Positions 18,745 through 27,089 of a stretch of DNA of 64,000 nt are shown here, in pieces (the stretch's first letter is position 1; every line of letters starts with the position of its first letter). This stretch comes from Gracilimonas mengyeensis (GTDB taxonomy: Bacteria; Bacteroidota; Rhodothermia; Balneolales; Balneolaceae): contig NZ_FXTP01000014.1 of the NCBI RefSeq assembly GCF_900182705.1, positions 98,486-162,485 of the forward strand, given 5' to 3'. The position numbers and the translations under genes were made by a program. The notes beneath the pieces are model-generated. The model did not search any database, was not told the origin of the DNA, and saw only the letters and a list, made by a program, of their open reading frames with translations.

Positions 18745-18790
18745 AGAACACTTCAGTGTTTAGTGTTCCTTGTTGAATGTTCGAGGTTCT
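18745..18790. repeat. Short dispersed word-repeat between convergent genes
   Basis: The complement reads GAACATTCAACAAGGAACAC followed by TAAACACTGAAGTGTTC. It is closely related to 48757-48795. It has terminal complementarity (AGAAC/GTTCT) and separates the convergent desaturase and phosphodiesterase genes, so it may work as a bidirectional 3' stem. Confidence 0.55.
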
Positions 18791-19288
18791 TCAGTCCATA
18801 TCCAGGTTAATCACTTCTACATTATGGATACTCCCTTCCACAATTTCGAAACGAACCAGGGTACGGTGTTTATGGAAACCCTGACGACCCGCAGCTCCCG
18901 GATTCATATACAACATTTTGTTTAAATCCTGATCCCGGGAAATGCGCAGAATATGAGAATGCCCGCAGATGAACAATTCGGGTGGATTTTCTTCCATTTC
19001 GCGCCGTATGGGTATGCAATAACGGCCGGGGATACCCCCAATATGTGTCATCCAAACATCCAGTCCTTCTCGCTCAAAGCGTTGATGCAAAGGATATTCC
19101 TTACGAATATCTTCACCGTCTATATTTCCGTATACGCCCACTACAGGTGCAATTTTTTTAAGCTCATCGGCCACCTTCAAGGTGCCAAAATCGCCTGCAT
19201 GCCATATTTCATCACAGTCTTCGAAATATTCGAACACCTGAGGATCAAGGTAATTATGTGTATCTGAAATCAGCCCTATTTTGATCAT
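18791..19288 (-). CDS. YfcE/MJ0936-type metallophosphoesterase
   Basis: A 165-residue two-metal phosphodiesterase. Motifs in order: GLISDTHN (DxH), HAGDFG (GDxx), YGNIDGED (GNxD), and FICGHSHILR (GHxH) with MNPGAAGRQG near the end. Length and spacing match the MJ0936/YfcE family of small cyclic phosphodiesterases. The frame extends upstream to 19327, but the ATG at 19288 places the DxH motif at residues 8-10 as usual and is preferred. It is divergent from the glycosyltransferase gene. Confidence 0.92.
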   Translation of the reverse strand: MIKIGLISDTHNYLDPQVFEYFEDCDEIWHAGDFGTLKVADELKKIAPVVGVYGNIDGEDIRKEYPLHQRFEREGLDVWMTHIGGIPGRYCIPIRREMEENPPELFICGHSHILRISRDQDLNKMLYMNPGAAGRQGFHKHRTLVRFEIVEGSIHNVEVINLDMD

Positions 19289-19392
19289 ACTTTTTGTATC
19301 ATCTGAAACTCCAAGATTGCCGGGCAAGGTATCATTTTAAACTTGCTTATTCCGGCATATTTTATCAACAACCGTTAAAAAATATTCATTCA

Positions 19393-20412
19393 TTGAAAGG
19401 CATAAGCATCATAATAGTTACCTGGAATGCGCTGGAACTCCTGAAAAAGTTTCTGCCTTCCGTAACGGAAACCGATTATTCTGATTTTGAAATTATCATT
19501 GCCGATAACGCCTCTGATGATGGATCCAAAGAATGGATCAGGTCAACGTATCCGGAAGTTAAAATTGCTTCCTTTGATCGAAATTACGGCTATTGCGGGG
19601 GAAATAACAGAGCTGTGCCCTTTGCCGAGAAAGAAATTTTATTGTTCCTTAATAATGACGTAAAAGTAGAAAAGGACTGGTTACATGGAATTTCTTCTGC
19701 TTTTGAAGAGGATCACACGGGAGCCGCTCAGCCAAAGTTGAGAGCGTTCAGAGAGCCGGACTATTTCGAATATGCGGGAGCAGCCGGAGGCTTCATCGAT
19801 CACTACGGGTATCCCTTTTGCCGCGGGCGCGTGTTTGATCACGTAGAACCGGATGAGTCTCAGTATGACGACCCCACCGATATCTTCTGGGCTACAGGAG
19901 CTGCCCTTGCCATTCGGAAAGATTTATTCATACAACATGGAGGATTTGACGAGGACTTTGAGTTTCATATGGAAGAAATCGACCTCTGCTGGCGCCTTCA
20001 AAACCAGGGCCATAAAATTCGGTATGTTCCGGATAGTACCGTTTATCATCTTGGGGGCGGTTCGCTGCCTATGGGATCTCCGCGTAAGGTGTATTACAAC
20101 TTTAGAAACAGTTTATTCATGCTCTGGAAGAATTGTGCAGAGGAAGGTCTTTATAAGAAAATAACTCTTAGACTTATGTTGGATGTTGTAGCCGCCTGGA
20201 AAGCCCTGCTATCAGGCAAACCCAAAGAATGGTGGGCCGTTGCCCGGGCTCATGCCTATTTCTTCTCACATCTATCTTCTGTTCACAAAAAAAGAAAACA
20301 GCTGCAGCTAAAGCGTATACACCCCAATAACCCGCCAACAATGAAAGCTTTCAACCTGGTTTGGCAACACTTTGTGAAAGGAGTGAAACGCTTCTCTGAC
20401 CTGCCGGATTAA
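19393..20412 (+). CDS. Glycosyltransferase family 2 (rhamnosyltransferase-like)
   Basis: GT-A fold glycosyltransferase of about 340 residues. The N-terminus is ISIIIVTWNALELLKKFLPS, the nucleotide-sugar region IIIADNASDDGSKEW, and the metal-binding DxD-equivalent LFLNNDVKVEKDWL. The acceptor-region signature is FDEDFEFHMEEIDLCWRLQNQG, close to WbbL/rhamnosyltransferase-type enzymes. The longest frame uses TTG at 19294; TTG at 19393 begins two residues before the conserved ISIIIV strand and is chosen, though the start is uncertain. The C-terminal ~90 residues are basic with a hydrophobic patch, suggesting membrane association. Likely role: surface polysaccharide assembly. Confidence 0.88.
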   Translation: MKGISIIIVTWNALELLKKFLPSVTETDYSDFEIIIADNASDDGSKEWIRSTYPEVKIASFDRNYGYCGGNNRAVPFAEKEILLFLNNDVKVEKDWLHGISSAFEEDHTGAAQPKLRAFREPDYFEYAGAAGGFIDHYGYPFCRGRVFDHVEPDESQYDDPTDIFWATGAALAIRKDLFIQHGGFDEDFEFHMEEIDLCWRLQNQGHKIRYVPDSTVYHLGGGSLPMGSPRKVYYNFRNSLFMLWKNCAEEGLYKKITLRLMLDVVAAWKALLSGKPKEWWAVARAHAYFFSHLSSVHKKRKQLQLKRIHPNNPPTMKAFNLVWQHFVKGVKRFSDLPD

Positions 20413-20473
20413 GCTTGCCATTTCAGAGCTCATTACTGATTGGTTTTTGCCAGCAAAGCCCTTAACAGTATTT

Positions 20474-20630
20474 TATTCAAAAGGGAATATGGAGATAAGT
20501 AAATAAGGAATACTTTTTCAGGAAATTCTGGATAGAACACCAGTATGCTCAAGCAAAAATCTATTCCTGTACCTATATATAATCTTGTCTTAAATTTCCC
20601 TATTTCCTTATCTACTATCTCCCTATTGCA
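20474..20630. repeat. Inverted purine-rich repeat in the glycosyltransferase-ketosynthase spacer
   Basis: The 313-base spacer 20413-20725 holds an imperfect inverted pair. The left arm (AAAGGGAATATGGAGATAAG followed by TAAATAAGGAA) pairs with the right arm at about 20594-20627, whose complement reads AATAGGGAGATAGTAGATAA followed by GGAAATAGGGA. The left arm also matches 15746-15780. Nothing coding was seen. Confidence 0.55.
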
Positions 20631-20725
20631 CAACTATTTATTTGATTTTTCATACGCAATCTTTACGTTCCAAGGGGTCTTTTACAGTATTTAATAAAAT
20701 TTATAACGGACATTACAGGCTATTA

Positions 20726-21811
20726 ATGAGCACTTCCACTTACAGTGTAATACGCGGAACCGGCAGCTACATTCCAACCCGCCGTATTACCAATGAAGCA
20801 TTTCTCGATAACGATTTTTTTGATGCTAACGGCAAACCTCTCGCAAAAGAAAATGCCGAAATCATTCAGAAGTTTTTTGAAATCACTGAAATTGAAGAAA
20901 GAAGATACGTTACGGATGATCTCGTTGCTTCCGACATAGCCTTTTTTGCCGCTAAAGATGCCATCGATTCATCAGGTATCAACCCCGAAGAACTGGATTA
21001 CATTATGGTGGCTCATAATTTTGGGGATGTTAAAGCTGGCAGCAATCGTACCGACATGGTACCCAGCCTGGCTGCCCGGGTAAAGCACAAACTGGAAATC
21101 AAAAACCCAAACTGTATTGCTTATGATGTTCCTTTTGGATGTCCCGGCTGGCTGCAATCCATGATACAGGCTGATTATTTTATTAAATCAGGCGATGCCA
21201 AAAAAATTATGGTGATTGGAGCAGAAACATTATCCCGCGTTTCCGATCCGCATGATCGCGACAGCATGATTTATGCCGACGGCGCCGGAGCCACGATCCT
21301 GGAAGCCCGGGAAAGTGACAAACCCACAGGCATCCTTTGCCATAACACCCGCTCTGACACCCTGATCTATTCCAAAATGCTTTTTATGGATAAATCCTAT
21401 CACCCCGACCTTAAGGATAAAGGCGATATTTATCTAAAAATGCATGGACGTAAGCTCTATCAATATGCCTTAACCAATGTACCTCAAGCTATAAAAGGAG
21501 CCATTGAAAAATGCGGTTTAGGCATTGAGGATATCAATCATATTCTTATACATCAGGCCAATGGTAAAATGGATGATGCCATCATTAAACGCCTGTACAA
21601 GCTTTATGATAAAGATGAAGTTCCGGAACACATCATGCCTATGACCATATCTTGGTTAGGCAATTCATCGGTGGCCACGGTCCCAACCCTGCTTGATCTG
21701 ATGCTGAATGATGAACTGAAAGACTATGAAATCAACAAAAAGGGAACGTTGGTTTTCGCTTCAGTAGGTGCAGGTATGAATATCAATGCTATGGTATACC
21801 AAATGGAATAA
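20726..21811 (+). CDS. 3-oxoacyl-ACP synthase III family protein (FabH-like)
   Basis: Thiolase-fold ketoacyl synthase III of 361 residues, predicted to condense acyl-CoA or acyl-ACP with malonyl-ACP. The nucleophile Cys is in AYDVPFGCPGWLQSM. The His is in ILIHQANGKM and the Asn in WLGNSSVATVP, completing the Cys-His-Asn triad. The C-terminal glycine-rich FASVGAGMNINAMVYQ is typical. The frame extends to a TTG at 20642, but ATG 20726 starts the conserved SVIRGTGSYIPTRRITN region. It is longer than canonical FabH (~320) because of the KPLAKENAEIIQKFFEI-type insert found in Bacteroidota paralogues. Whether it serves fatty-acid initiation or a special lipid pathway is open. Confidence 0.88.
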   Translation: MSTSTYSVIRGTGSYIPTRRITNEAFLDNDFFDANGKPLAKENAEIIQKFFEITEIEERRYVTDDLVASDIAFFAAKDAIDSSGINPEELDYIMVAHNFGDVKAGSNRTDMVPSLAARVKHKLEIKNPNCIAYDVPFGCPGWLQSMIQADYFIKSGDAKKIMVIGAETLSRVSDPHDRDSMIYADGAGATILEARESDKPTGILCHNTRSDTLIYSKMLFMDKSYHPDLKDKGDIYLKMHGRKLYQYALTNVPQAIKGAIEKCGLGIEDINHILIHQANGKMDDAIIKRLYKLYDKDEVPEHIMPMTISWLGNSSVATVPTLLDLMLNDELKDYEINKKGTLVFASVGAGMNINAMVYQME

Positions 21812-21903
21812 TTTCCCCGTTAAGTCACTTCAATACTTTAAAAAAGCCCTTTTAATATTAAGTGTAAAATATACATTTAATAAATAATTTACCTATGTTC
21901 CGG

Positions 21904-21926
21904 TTGTTAACAATAAAGTTGGAGGT
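21904..21926 (+). promoter_or_regulatory. Palindrome and strong Shine-Dalgarno upstream of GH43 gene
   Basis: TTGTTAACAA (21904-21913) is a perfect ten-base palindrome 17 bases before the start codon. GGAGGT (21921-21926) is a full Shine-Dalgarno sequence four bases before ATG 21930. Strong Shine-Dalgarno sites are uncommon in this window. The palindrome is a candidate operator only. Confidence 0.5.
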
Positions 21927-21929
21927 CTT

Positions 21930-22985
21930 ATGGAACACACCAAAACAAATATTTCTAAATACTTTTCAATATTCGCCCTGCTGATTTTAATTGGAGTAAC
22001 GGATATTCTTCAAGCGCAAAGCAAGGAATACACCAATCCCCTTATTTTGCAGCGAGCTGATCCCTGGGTGTATCTTCACAGCGATGGCTATTATTATTTC
22101 ACAGCTTCAGTCCCCGAATTTGACCGGCTGGAATTACGCAGGGCCAAAACCATTGAAGGCCTGGCTGATGCCGAACCAAAAGTTATCTGGCGCAAGCACG
22201 AAACCGGTCCGCAGGGTTCTCACATCTGGGCTCCTGAAATTCATTACATAGATGGCAAGTGGTACATCCATTACGCAGCCGGTGGTGCCGAAGATGTGTG
22301 GGCCATCCGCATGTACGTAGTAGAAAATGATTCCGAAAACCCCATGGAAGGCGAATGGGTAGAAAAAGGACAAGTTAAAACCAAGTGGGAAACCTTCTCC
22401 CTGGATGCCACCAGCTTTGAGCATGAGGGCACACGATACCTGGTATGGGCACAACACCCGCCAGAGATGGAAGGCAATACTGCCTTATATATCGCAGAGA
22501 TGGAGAATGCCTGGACCATCAAACAACCGCAGGTGGAGATTACCCGTCCCGAGTTTGACTGGGAAATCCAACTGTACCGTGTAAACGAAGGAGCTGCTGT
22601 GATCAAAAGAAACGGCAAGATTTTTATGACCTATTCTGCCAGTGGCACCGATCATAACTATGCGGTTGGCTTGTTAACTGCAGACCAGGATGCCGACCTT
22701 TTGGATCCCGATTCCTGGAAAAAGTCAGAAGAGCCGGTATTCAAGACCTCCGAGGAAAACGGCATTTATGGCCCGGGACACAACAGTTTTACCACCACTC
22801 CGGATGGTGAAACTGACTTATTCATTTATCATGCACGCAGTTATAAGGAAATTGACGGCGATCCATTGAACGATCCAAATCGTCATACGCGCGTTCAGGT
22901 TCTTAAATGGAATGAGGACGGCACTCCAGATTTTGGTGTTCCACGTCCTGATAACGCTCCTACCGATCCTGAAAAACGAGATTAA
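21930..22985 (+). CDS. Secreted glycoside hydrolase family 43 protein
   Basis: A 351-residue five-bladed beta-propeller hydrolase with a signal peptide ending near ILQAQ. Catalytic elements are consistent with GH43. The base Asp is in LQRADPWVYL, IWAPEIHYIDGKWYIHYAA forms the conserved second blade, and the proposed acid Glu is in VNEGAAVIKRNGKIFMTYSA. The C-terminus has HTRVQVLKWNEDGTPDFGVP, typical of arabinofuranosidase-like members. The likely substrate is arabinose- or xylose-containing polysaccharide. It is convergent with a second GH43 gene. Confidence 0.9.
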   Translation: MEHTKTNISKYFSIFALLILIGVTDILQAQSKEYTNPLILQRADPWVYLHSDGYYYFTASVPEFDRLELRRAKTIEGLADAEPKVIWRKHETGPQGSHIWAPEIHYIDGKWYIHYAAGGAEDVWAIRMYVVENDSENPMEGEWVEKGQVKTKWETFSLDATSFEHEGTRYLVWAQHPPEMEGNTALYIAEMENAWTIKQPQVEITRPEFDWEIQLYRVNEGAAVIKRNGKIFMTYSASGTDHNYAVGLLTADQDADLLDPDSWKKSEEPVFKTSEENGIYGPGHNSFTTTPDGETDLFIYHARSYKEIDGDPLNDPNRHTRVQVLKWNEDGTPDFGVPRPDNAPTDPEKRD

Positions 22986-23003
22986 ACATCAGATTATCTT
23001 CTA

Positions 23004-23034
23004 CAAAAAAAGCCCCGACAACGGGGCTTTTTTA
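23004..23034. terminator. Bidirectional Rho-independent terminator between GH43 genes
   Basis: The perfect stem AGCCCCG / CGGGGCT with loop ACAA is flanked by A-run and T-run, so it works in both directions. It lies between convergent genes ending at 22985 and 23063. Confidence 0.92.
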
Positions 23035-23062
23035 TTATATCTAAATTTTGATGATGTCACTA

Positions 23063-24064
23063 CTACTCGGCAGGATCTACCCCTTCGGTGGTCATAATCA
23101 CCCGCTTCATGGTTCCGTCTTCGTTGTAGTATAGATAATCAATAGACACGGATCTGCGGAAGCTTCCGCCCTGTGTAGGAATAACACCGGTGTGATAAAT
23201 GAAGTAATCCTTACCCTTGTACTCGATGATGGCTTGGTGATTGGTGTTGGTGTTACCAGCCACTTCATTCAGGATATCCTGAAAGTAGTAGGGACCTTCA
23301 ATATCGGTAGCCATAGCGTACGCTGTTTTTTCAGGGAATTTGTAGGCATAACTCAGATAGTAGTATCCATTCTTTTTATGCAACCATGGAGCTTCCGTAA
23401 AGTGCGGCAAATCAATGGTTTTAATTTCTCCTTCCAATTCAATCATGTTGTCCTTGAGCTTGGAATAATACAGTGCAGTATTCCCCCAAAACATATAGGC
23501 CTGACCGTCATCATCAATAAATACGGTAGGGTCAATATCATCCCAGGAAATATCGGTTGCTTTGGTCATATCGTTGCTAACCAGAGCAGATCCCCGGGCA
23601 TCTTTGAATGGTCCAGTAGGGCTGTCAGATACGGCCACGCCAATGGCTTTACCTTCAATGATAGCATGGGTCACGGTGGTGTACCAATAAAATTTGCCGT
23701 CCTTTTCAATTACTTCAGCGGCCCAGGCATCTCCAGAAGCCCATTCGAAATCCGTGGCTTTTAGCGGCACGTCGTATTCTTTCCAATTCACCATATCGGT
23801 AGAAGAATACACCAGCCATTCATTGAGGTTGTAAAAACCATAACCGGGCTCAGCCTCATCATGGCCTACATACAAAAACACCGTATCCTCGTGAACAATA
23901 GCAGCGGGATCAGCAGTATATTTGTCGGTTATGATAGGGTTACCGGGTTCAGGAACGGGCTGTGCGCTTAACTCCTTGGTTGATTGCTGTGCCTGACAAG
24001 AAGTGCTCAAGAAGCACGCAAAAATAAACAGTGAAGGTTTAAGGTAATTTGATGAAAAAAACAT
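23063..24064 (-). CDS. GH43 family lipoprotein (arabinosidase/xylosidase-like)
   Basis: A 333-residue hydrolase with lipobox STSC (Cys at about residue 23), so it is probably anchored to a membrane. Catalytic residues fit GH43: Asp in KYTADPAAIV (base), Asp in DIDPTVFIDDDGQAYMFWGN (pKa modulator) and Glu in HFTEAPWLHKKNGYYYLSYA (acid). The remaining repeats of W/Y-rich strands complete the propeller. It belongs to a different GH43 subgroup from the convergent gene at 21930, so the pair may act successively on the same hemicellulose or arabinan. Confidence 0.9.
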   Translation of the reverse strand: MFFSSNYLKPSLFIFACFLSTSCQAQQSTKELSAQPVPEPGNPIITDKYTADPAAIVHEDTVFLYVGHDEAEPGYGFYNLNEWLVYSSTDMVNWKEYDVPLKATDFEWASGDAWAAEVIEKDGKFYWYTTVTHAIIEGKAIGVAVSDSPTGPFKDARGSALVSNDMTKATDISWDDIDPTVFIDDDGQAYMFWGNTALYYSKLKDNMIELEGEIKTIDLPHFTEAPWLHKKNGYYYLSYAYKFPEKTAYAMATDIEGPYYFQDILNEVAGNTNTNHQAIIEYKGKDYFIYHTGVIPTQGGSFRRSVSIDYLYYNEDGTMKRVIMTTEGVDPAE

Positions 24065-24303
24065 AGGCTTGGTTTTAGGTTAATGGCTGCTTTTGCACAC
24101 CCCCGCATAATAAGTGTACTTTATACGCTTAATATATTAAATCCCACTCATAATTCAACGATCTTTGTTAAGGCCGTTGTGTATTCTACCTATTGAGTAG
24201 AAACAAAAAAATTAGTTGGCAGCAGGATGTGTGCTCCAAAATAAAACTAAATTCCGGGTATTTGTTTACTTAACCTGAATTCGATATGAGAATGACGTAA
24301 AAA

Positions 24304-24453
24304 TGGGCTAGTCATCCCGGTCAAGATGGAGCCAAGTGGAATCGCAGAACCGGGATCTCCCGATAAATGGCGAAGTACTCACCATTGTTCCGTTGTTGCC
24401 TGGCGTTGCTGGTGGTAAGGAGATCACGGGTCTGGGCACGCGATGACTACCCA
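24304..24453. repeat. Long inverted repeat in a gene-free stretch
   Basis: TGGGCTAGTCATC (24304-24316) pairs with GATGACTACCCA (24442-24453) with one bulge. Inside, GGGATCTCC (24352-24360) pairs with GGAGATC (24419-24425). It looks like a decayed GTCATCCCGG/CCGGGATCTCC-type interspersed palindrome. The rest of the gap 24065-24548 shows no gene; it presumably contains the promoter of the GH43 lipoprotein. Confidence 0.6.
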
Positions 24454-24548
24454 TGACAGGTTCTGGTAATCTCTTCAAAGGTGTTACCCCGATTTTGGGC
24501 AAAATTAGTGGCTCGCAATGATGACTTTTATATCAAACGGTCGTTTAC

Positions 24549-25646
24549 TTAGTTTTTTTCATCCTCGTCCAGCCAGCCAAAGCGGCGCTGCAGAGATTCT
24601 ATGGTGATGGAATGCCGTTCCGTGCCCCGGGTTCCCAACAAGTAGCCAATGGGTTCCATGCTTTCGATATTCTCACATACAATTTTAAACAAGCCAAGGT
24701 ATGGAATAATGATAAGCATCCCCGGAAGTCCCCACACCATACCGGCAGCAATCAGCGAAAAGATAATGACCAGCGGATTGATCTGTACATAGGACCCGGT
24801 AATGTTGGGTGTGAGAATATTGTTCTCAATAAACTGAACCACAAAAAATTGTGCAATGACCGCAAAAGCAACGGTAGGTCCCTGTATCCCCAATACAAAT
24901 ACCAGTACCGCCCCGTAGCCTAATACGGTGCCAAGGTAAGGGATGAGGTTAAACAGCGCAGCGATAATGCCAAACAGCAAGGGATACTCCACCCCGATGA
25001 GATAAAAGCCGAGGGAGTTAAGCCCCATCAACGTAAAACAAACAATAACGAGTCCTTTGAGGTATTTGGGGACCACTTCTTCCGCCTGGTCCAGAATTTT
25101 TTGGGCCACTCCTTCCTCACTGTTATCAATCAGCATGGAGATAAAGGAGCGGAATTTATCACGATAAAAAAGCAGCAGAAAGGTGTACACCGGCAACAAG
25201 GCGATACTCAAAATGGTATTGGTGGTAGCTGTAAACGCCTGTTTGACGTACTCGCCGGTTTGGCTGGCACTGTCAATCCATCCGTTGATTGAGGATTCTG
25301 AGAAACCCGTGAATCCTGCCAAAATTTGCTTGAAGGCATCCAGGTTGGTCTCCACCTGTTCTTTAATTTCCGCAATATTATCCACAAAGCCGGAAAACAG
25401 TGCTATTAAGGTGTACACGATACCCGATAGAATGGCGAAAAAACTTAGTATTACGATCAGGTTGGTAGCTATACGTGGGACTTTCTTTTTTTCTAACCAT
25501 TGGGCATACGGATAAAGCAAATAGGCCAGCATCACACTGAGGCAAAGGGGAACCAACAGCTTGCGGGTGAGTAAAAGGGCGGCAACAATCAAAAATGCAA
25601 AAGCCAGTCGTATAGTTGCCCGAAGTAATAGCGGGTATTTTTCCAT
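24549..25646 (-). CDS. AI-2E family transporter (TqsA/PerM-like)
   Basis: A 365-residue polytopic membrane protein with about eight helices in the AI-2E/PerM arrangement. The N-terminal pair (LAFAFLIVAALLLTRKLLVPLCLSVMLAYLLYPYA) is followed by a soluble segment around residues 95-130 and the C-terminal signature ENNILTPNITGSYVQINPLVIIFSLIAAGMVWGLPGMLI. Family members export autoinducer-2 or act as Na+/H+ antiporters; the substrate cannot be told here. A GTG at 25661 gives a five-residue longer frame; ATG 25646 is preferred. The C-terminal tail is charged. Confidence 0.88.
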   Translation of the reverse strand: MEKYPLLLRATIRLAFAFLIVAALLLTRKLLVPLCLSVMLAYLLYPYAQWLEKKKVPRIATNLIVILSFFAILSGIVYTLIALFSGFVDNIAEIKEQVETNLDAFKQILAGFTGFSESSINGWIDSASQTGEYVKQAFTATTNTILSIALLPVYTFLLLFYRDKFRSFISMLIDNSEEGVAQKILDQAEEVVPKYLKGLVIVCFTLMGLNSLGFYLIGVEYPLLFGIIAALFNLIPYLGTVLGYGAVLVFVLGIQGPTVAFAVIAQFFVVQFIENNILTPNITGSYVQINPLVIIFSLIAAGMVWGLPGMLIIIPYLGLFKIVCENIESMEPIGYLLGTRGTERHSITIESLQRRFGWLDEDEKN

Positions 25647-25756
25647 AGGGTTATTTTTCACAAGTATACAGCATAGTGTAAAATATTTCTTATAAATGTT
25701 TATTCCTTAACCGCTTTTTTGTTCCGTATTACTGTTAACAGCAGGAATATCAACAG

Positions 25757-26929
25757 TTAAAAATTGAATAAATGATGCAGGATGCTATCGGGTTTGTGTC
25801 CATCCAGGGGAATACGAGCGGTAAATTGCCAATGGTTTGAATTTCTATTAGGTCCGCTTTCAATATCATGGATATAAGCATAATCAAACTGAAGGTATCC
25901 AAGGTTAATACCTCCTCCTATCGAACGGAAAGAATGCCCCTTATCCGGCTGTCCTGCATCCTGGTAGCCGAGACGAATTGCAAAGGTTTCCAGAAAAATT
26001 CCTTCGAGTCCTACGTGGCTCCAAATCTGTTCTCCCAAATCAGATTGCTGTGCCTGTCCATTCGACCAATGGTAGGTATCCCAACTTTTGAATAAAGCCT
26101 TAAAAGGTTTCATAGGAACATAACTTGAGTCTACGGTGCCATCATTGTTCCTGCTGACTTGAATTTCCCTGCGTACCATTGGTTTCGAAAGGGCCAGGGA
26201 CAATGTACCCGTAAAGGTGTTCAGCCCCATGGTTCTCTTTGTGGATATTAATTCAATACCGGTTCCCAGTCTTAATTTCATGGGCAGAGGATCTCCGGCA
26301 AAATCATCATTGTAGCTTACCGCCTCCCCAAAATCAGTCAAAGAAGCACCCACAGCAGGGATGATATGCCAAGAGCTAGAAAGTGTAGCTTTCTTTTGAT
26401 ATTGAATGCCGAGATCAAAAGAAAAAGTCTTATCAGGTTCAAAATCCGAGGCATAAATACTGCTATAACGCAGGAGCTGACTATAAATGTAATTGACACC
26501 TGCTCCCACCCGCAATCCATTTCCAACATTATAACTTGCCGTAAAATTAACCAGGTACTCCTTGTGTTTACTCTCTAATGTGCCAAAAATCTCTTCCTCT
26601 TTTATCCTGAAATGTTTTAGAGAAGCAGCCATATCTACTGGTCCTATCGTGTAACCAGCATATACATTTGTAAAGATATTTTCTGAGTATGATCGCCACT
26701 TTCTGGTATACCGGGAAAAGGAAACCGTCGGGATTCTATTATGGCTTAGAGATGCCGGGTTAAGATGATGCGCTGCCGAACTTCCTGTAAAAGCTACTGT
26801 GGAATTCCCCAATGCATAGCTACGAATGCTCTCCTGTACACTTATAAAAGAAACCCCGGCCGTTCGGTATTGAGCATTAACAGAAAAAGGGATGAACCCC
26901 AGAAGCAAACAAAATGATAAAACTCTCAT
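25757..26929 (-). CDS. PorV/PorQ-like outer-membrane barrel, array member 1
   Basis: A 390-residue protein with a signal peptide ending FSVNAQ, then the family's N-terminal hallmark SYALGNSTVAF and HHLNPASL, corresponding to the LGNA...NPA motif of PorV/PorQ (UPF0164, FadL-like) proteins. The C-terminus has ARIPLDGHKPDSILHHLF, shared by all six array members. The central part consists of alternating strands with LTDFGEAVSYND and AMNPFKALFKSWDTY-like segments (here PMKPFKALFKSWDTY), also shared. It is the most diverged copy and lies last in the direction of transcription. Functions of such proteins range from T9SS shuttling to hydrophobic solute transport; none is assigned. Confidence 0.72.
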   Translation of the reverse strand: MRVLSFCLLLGFIPFSVNAQYRTAGVSFISVQESIRSYALGNSTVAFTGSSAAHHLNPASLSHNRIPTVSFSRYTRKWRSYSENIFTNVYAGYTIGPVDMAASLKHFRIKEEEIFGTLESKHKEYLVNFTASYNVGNGLRVGAGVNYIYSQLLRYSSIYASDFEPDKTFSFDLGIQYQKKATLSSSWHIIPAVGASLTDFGEAVSYNDDFAGDPLPMKLRLGTGIELISTKRTMGLNTFTGTLSLALSKPMVRREIQVSRNNDGTVDSSYVPMKPFKALFKSWDTYHWSNGQAQQSDLGEQIWSHVGLEGIFLETFAIRLGYQDAGQPDKGHSFRSIGGGINLGYLQFDYAYIHDIESGPNRNSNHWQFTARIPLDGHKPDSILHHLFNF

Positions 26930-27089
26930 AACCAGTAATTTTTTTAGAATCTAAGTTAATTATCTATATATGAAACTATAAAAACAAGTTTTATAATAAT
27001 TTAGTGATAGTTAAAACTGATTATAGACCTGAATTTTATAGCATTTTTTATAGCTTTTTGTACAATCACAGATGCCGTTGCCGCTGATA

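Noticed and set aside
24308..24502. 64-codon minus-strand frame
   Set aside because: It coincides with the nested inverted repeat; no start signal or family resemblance.
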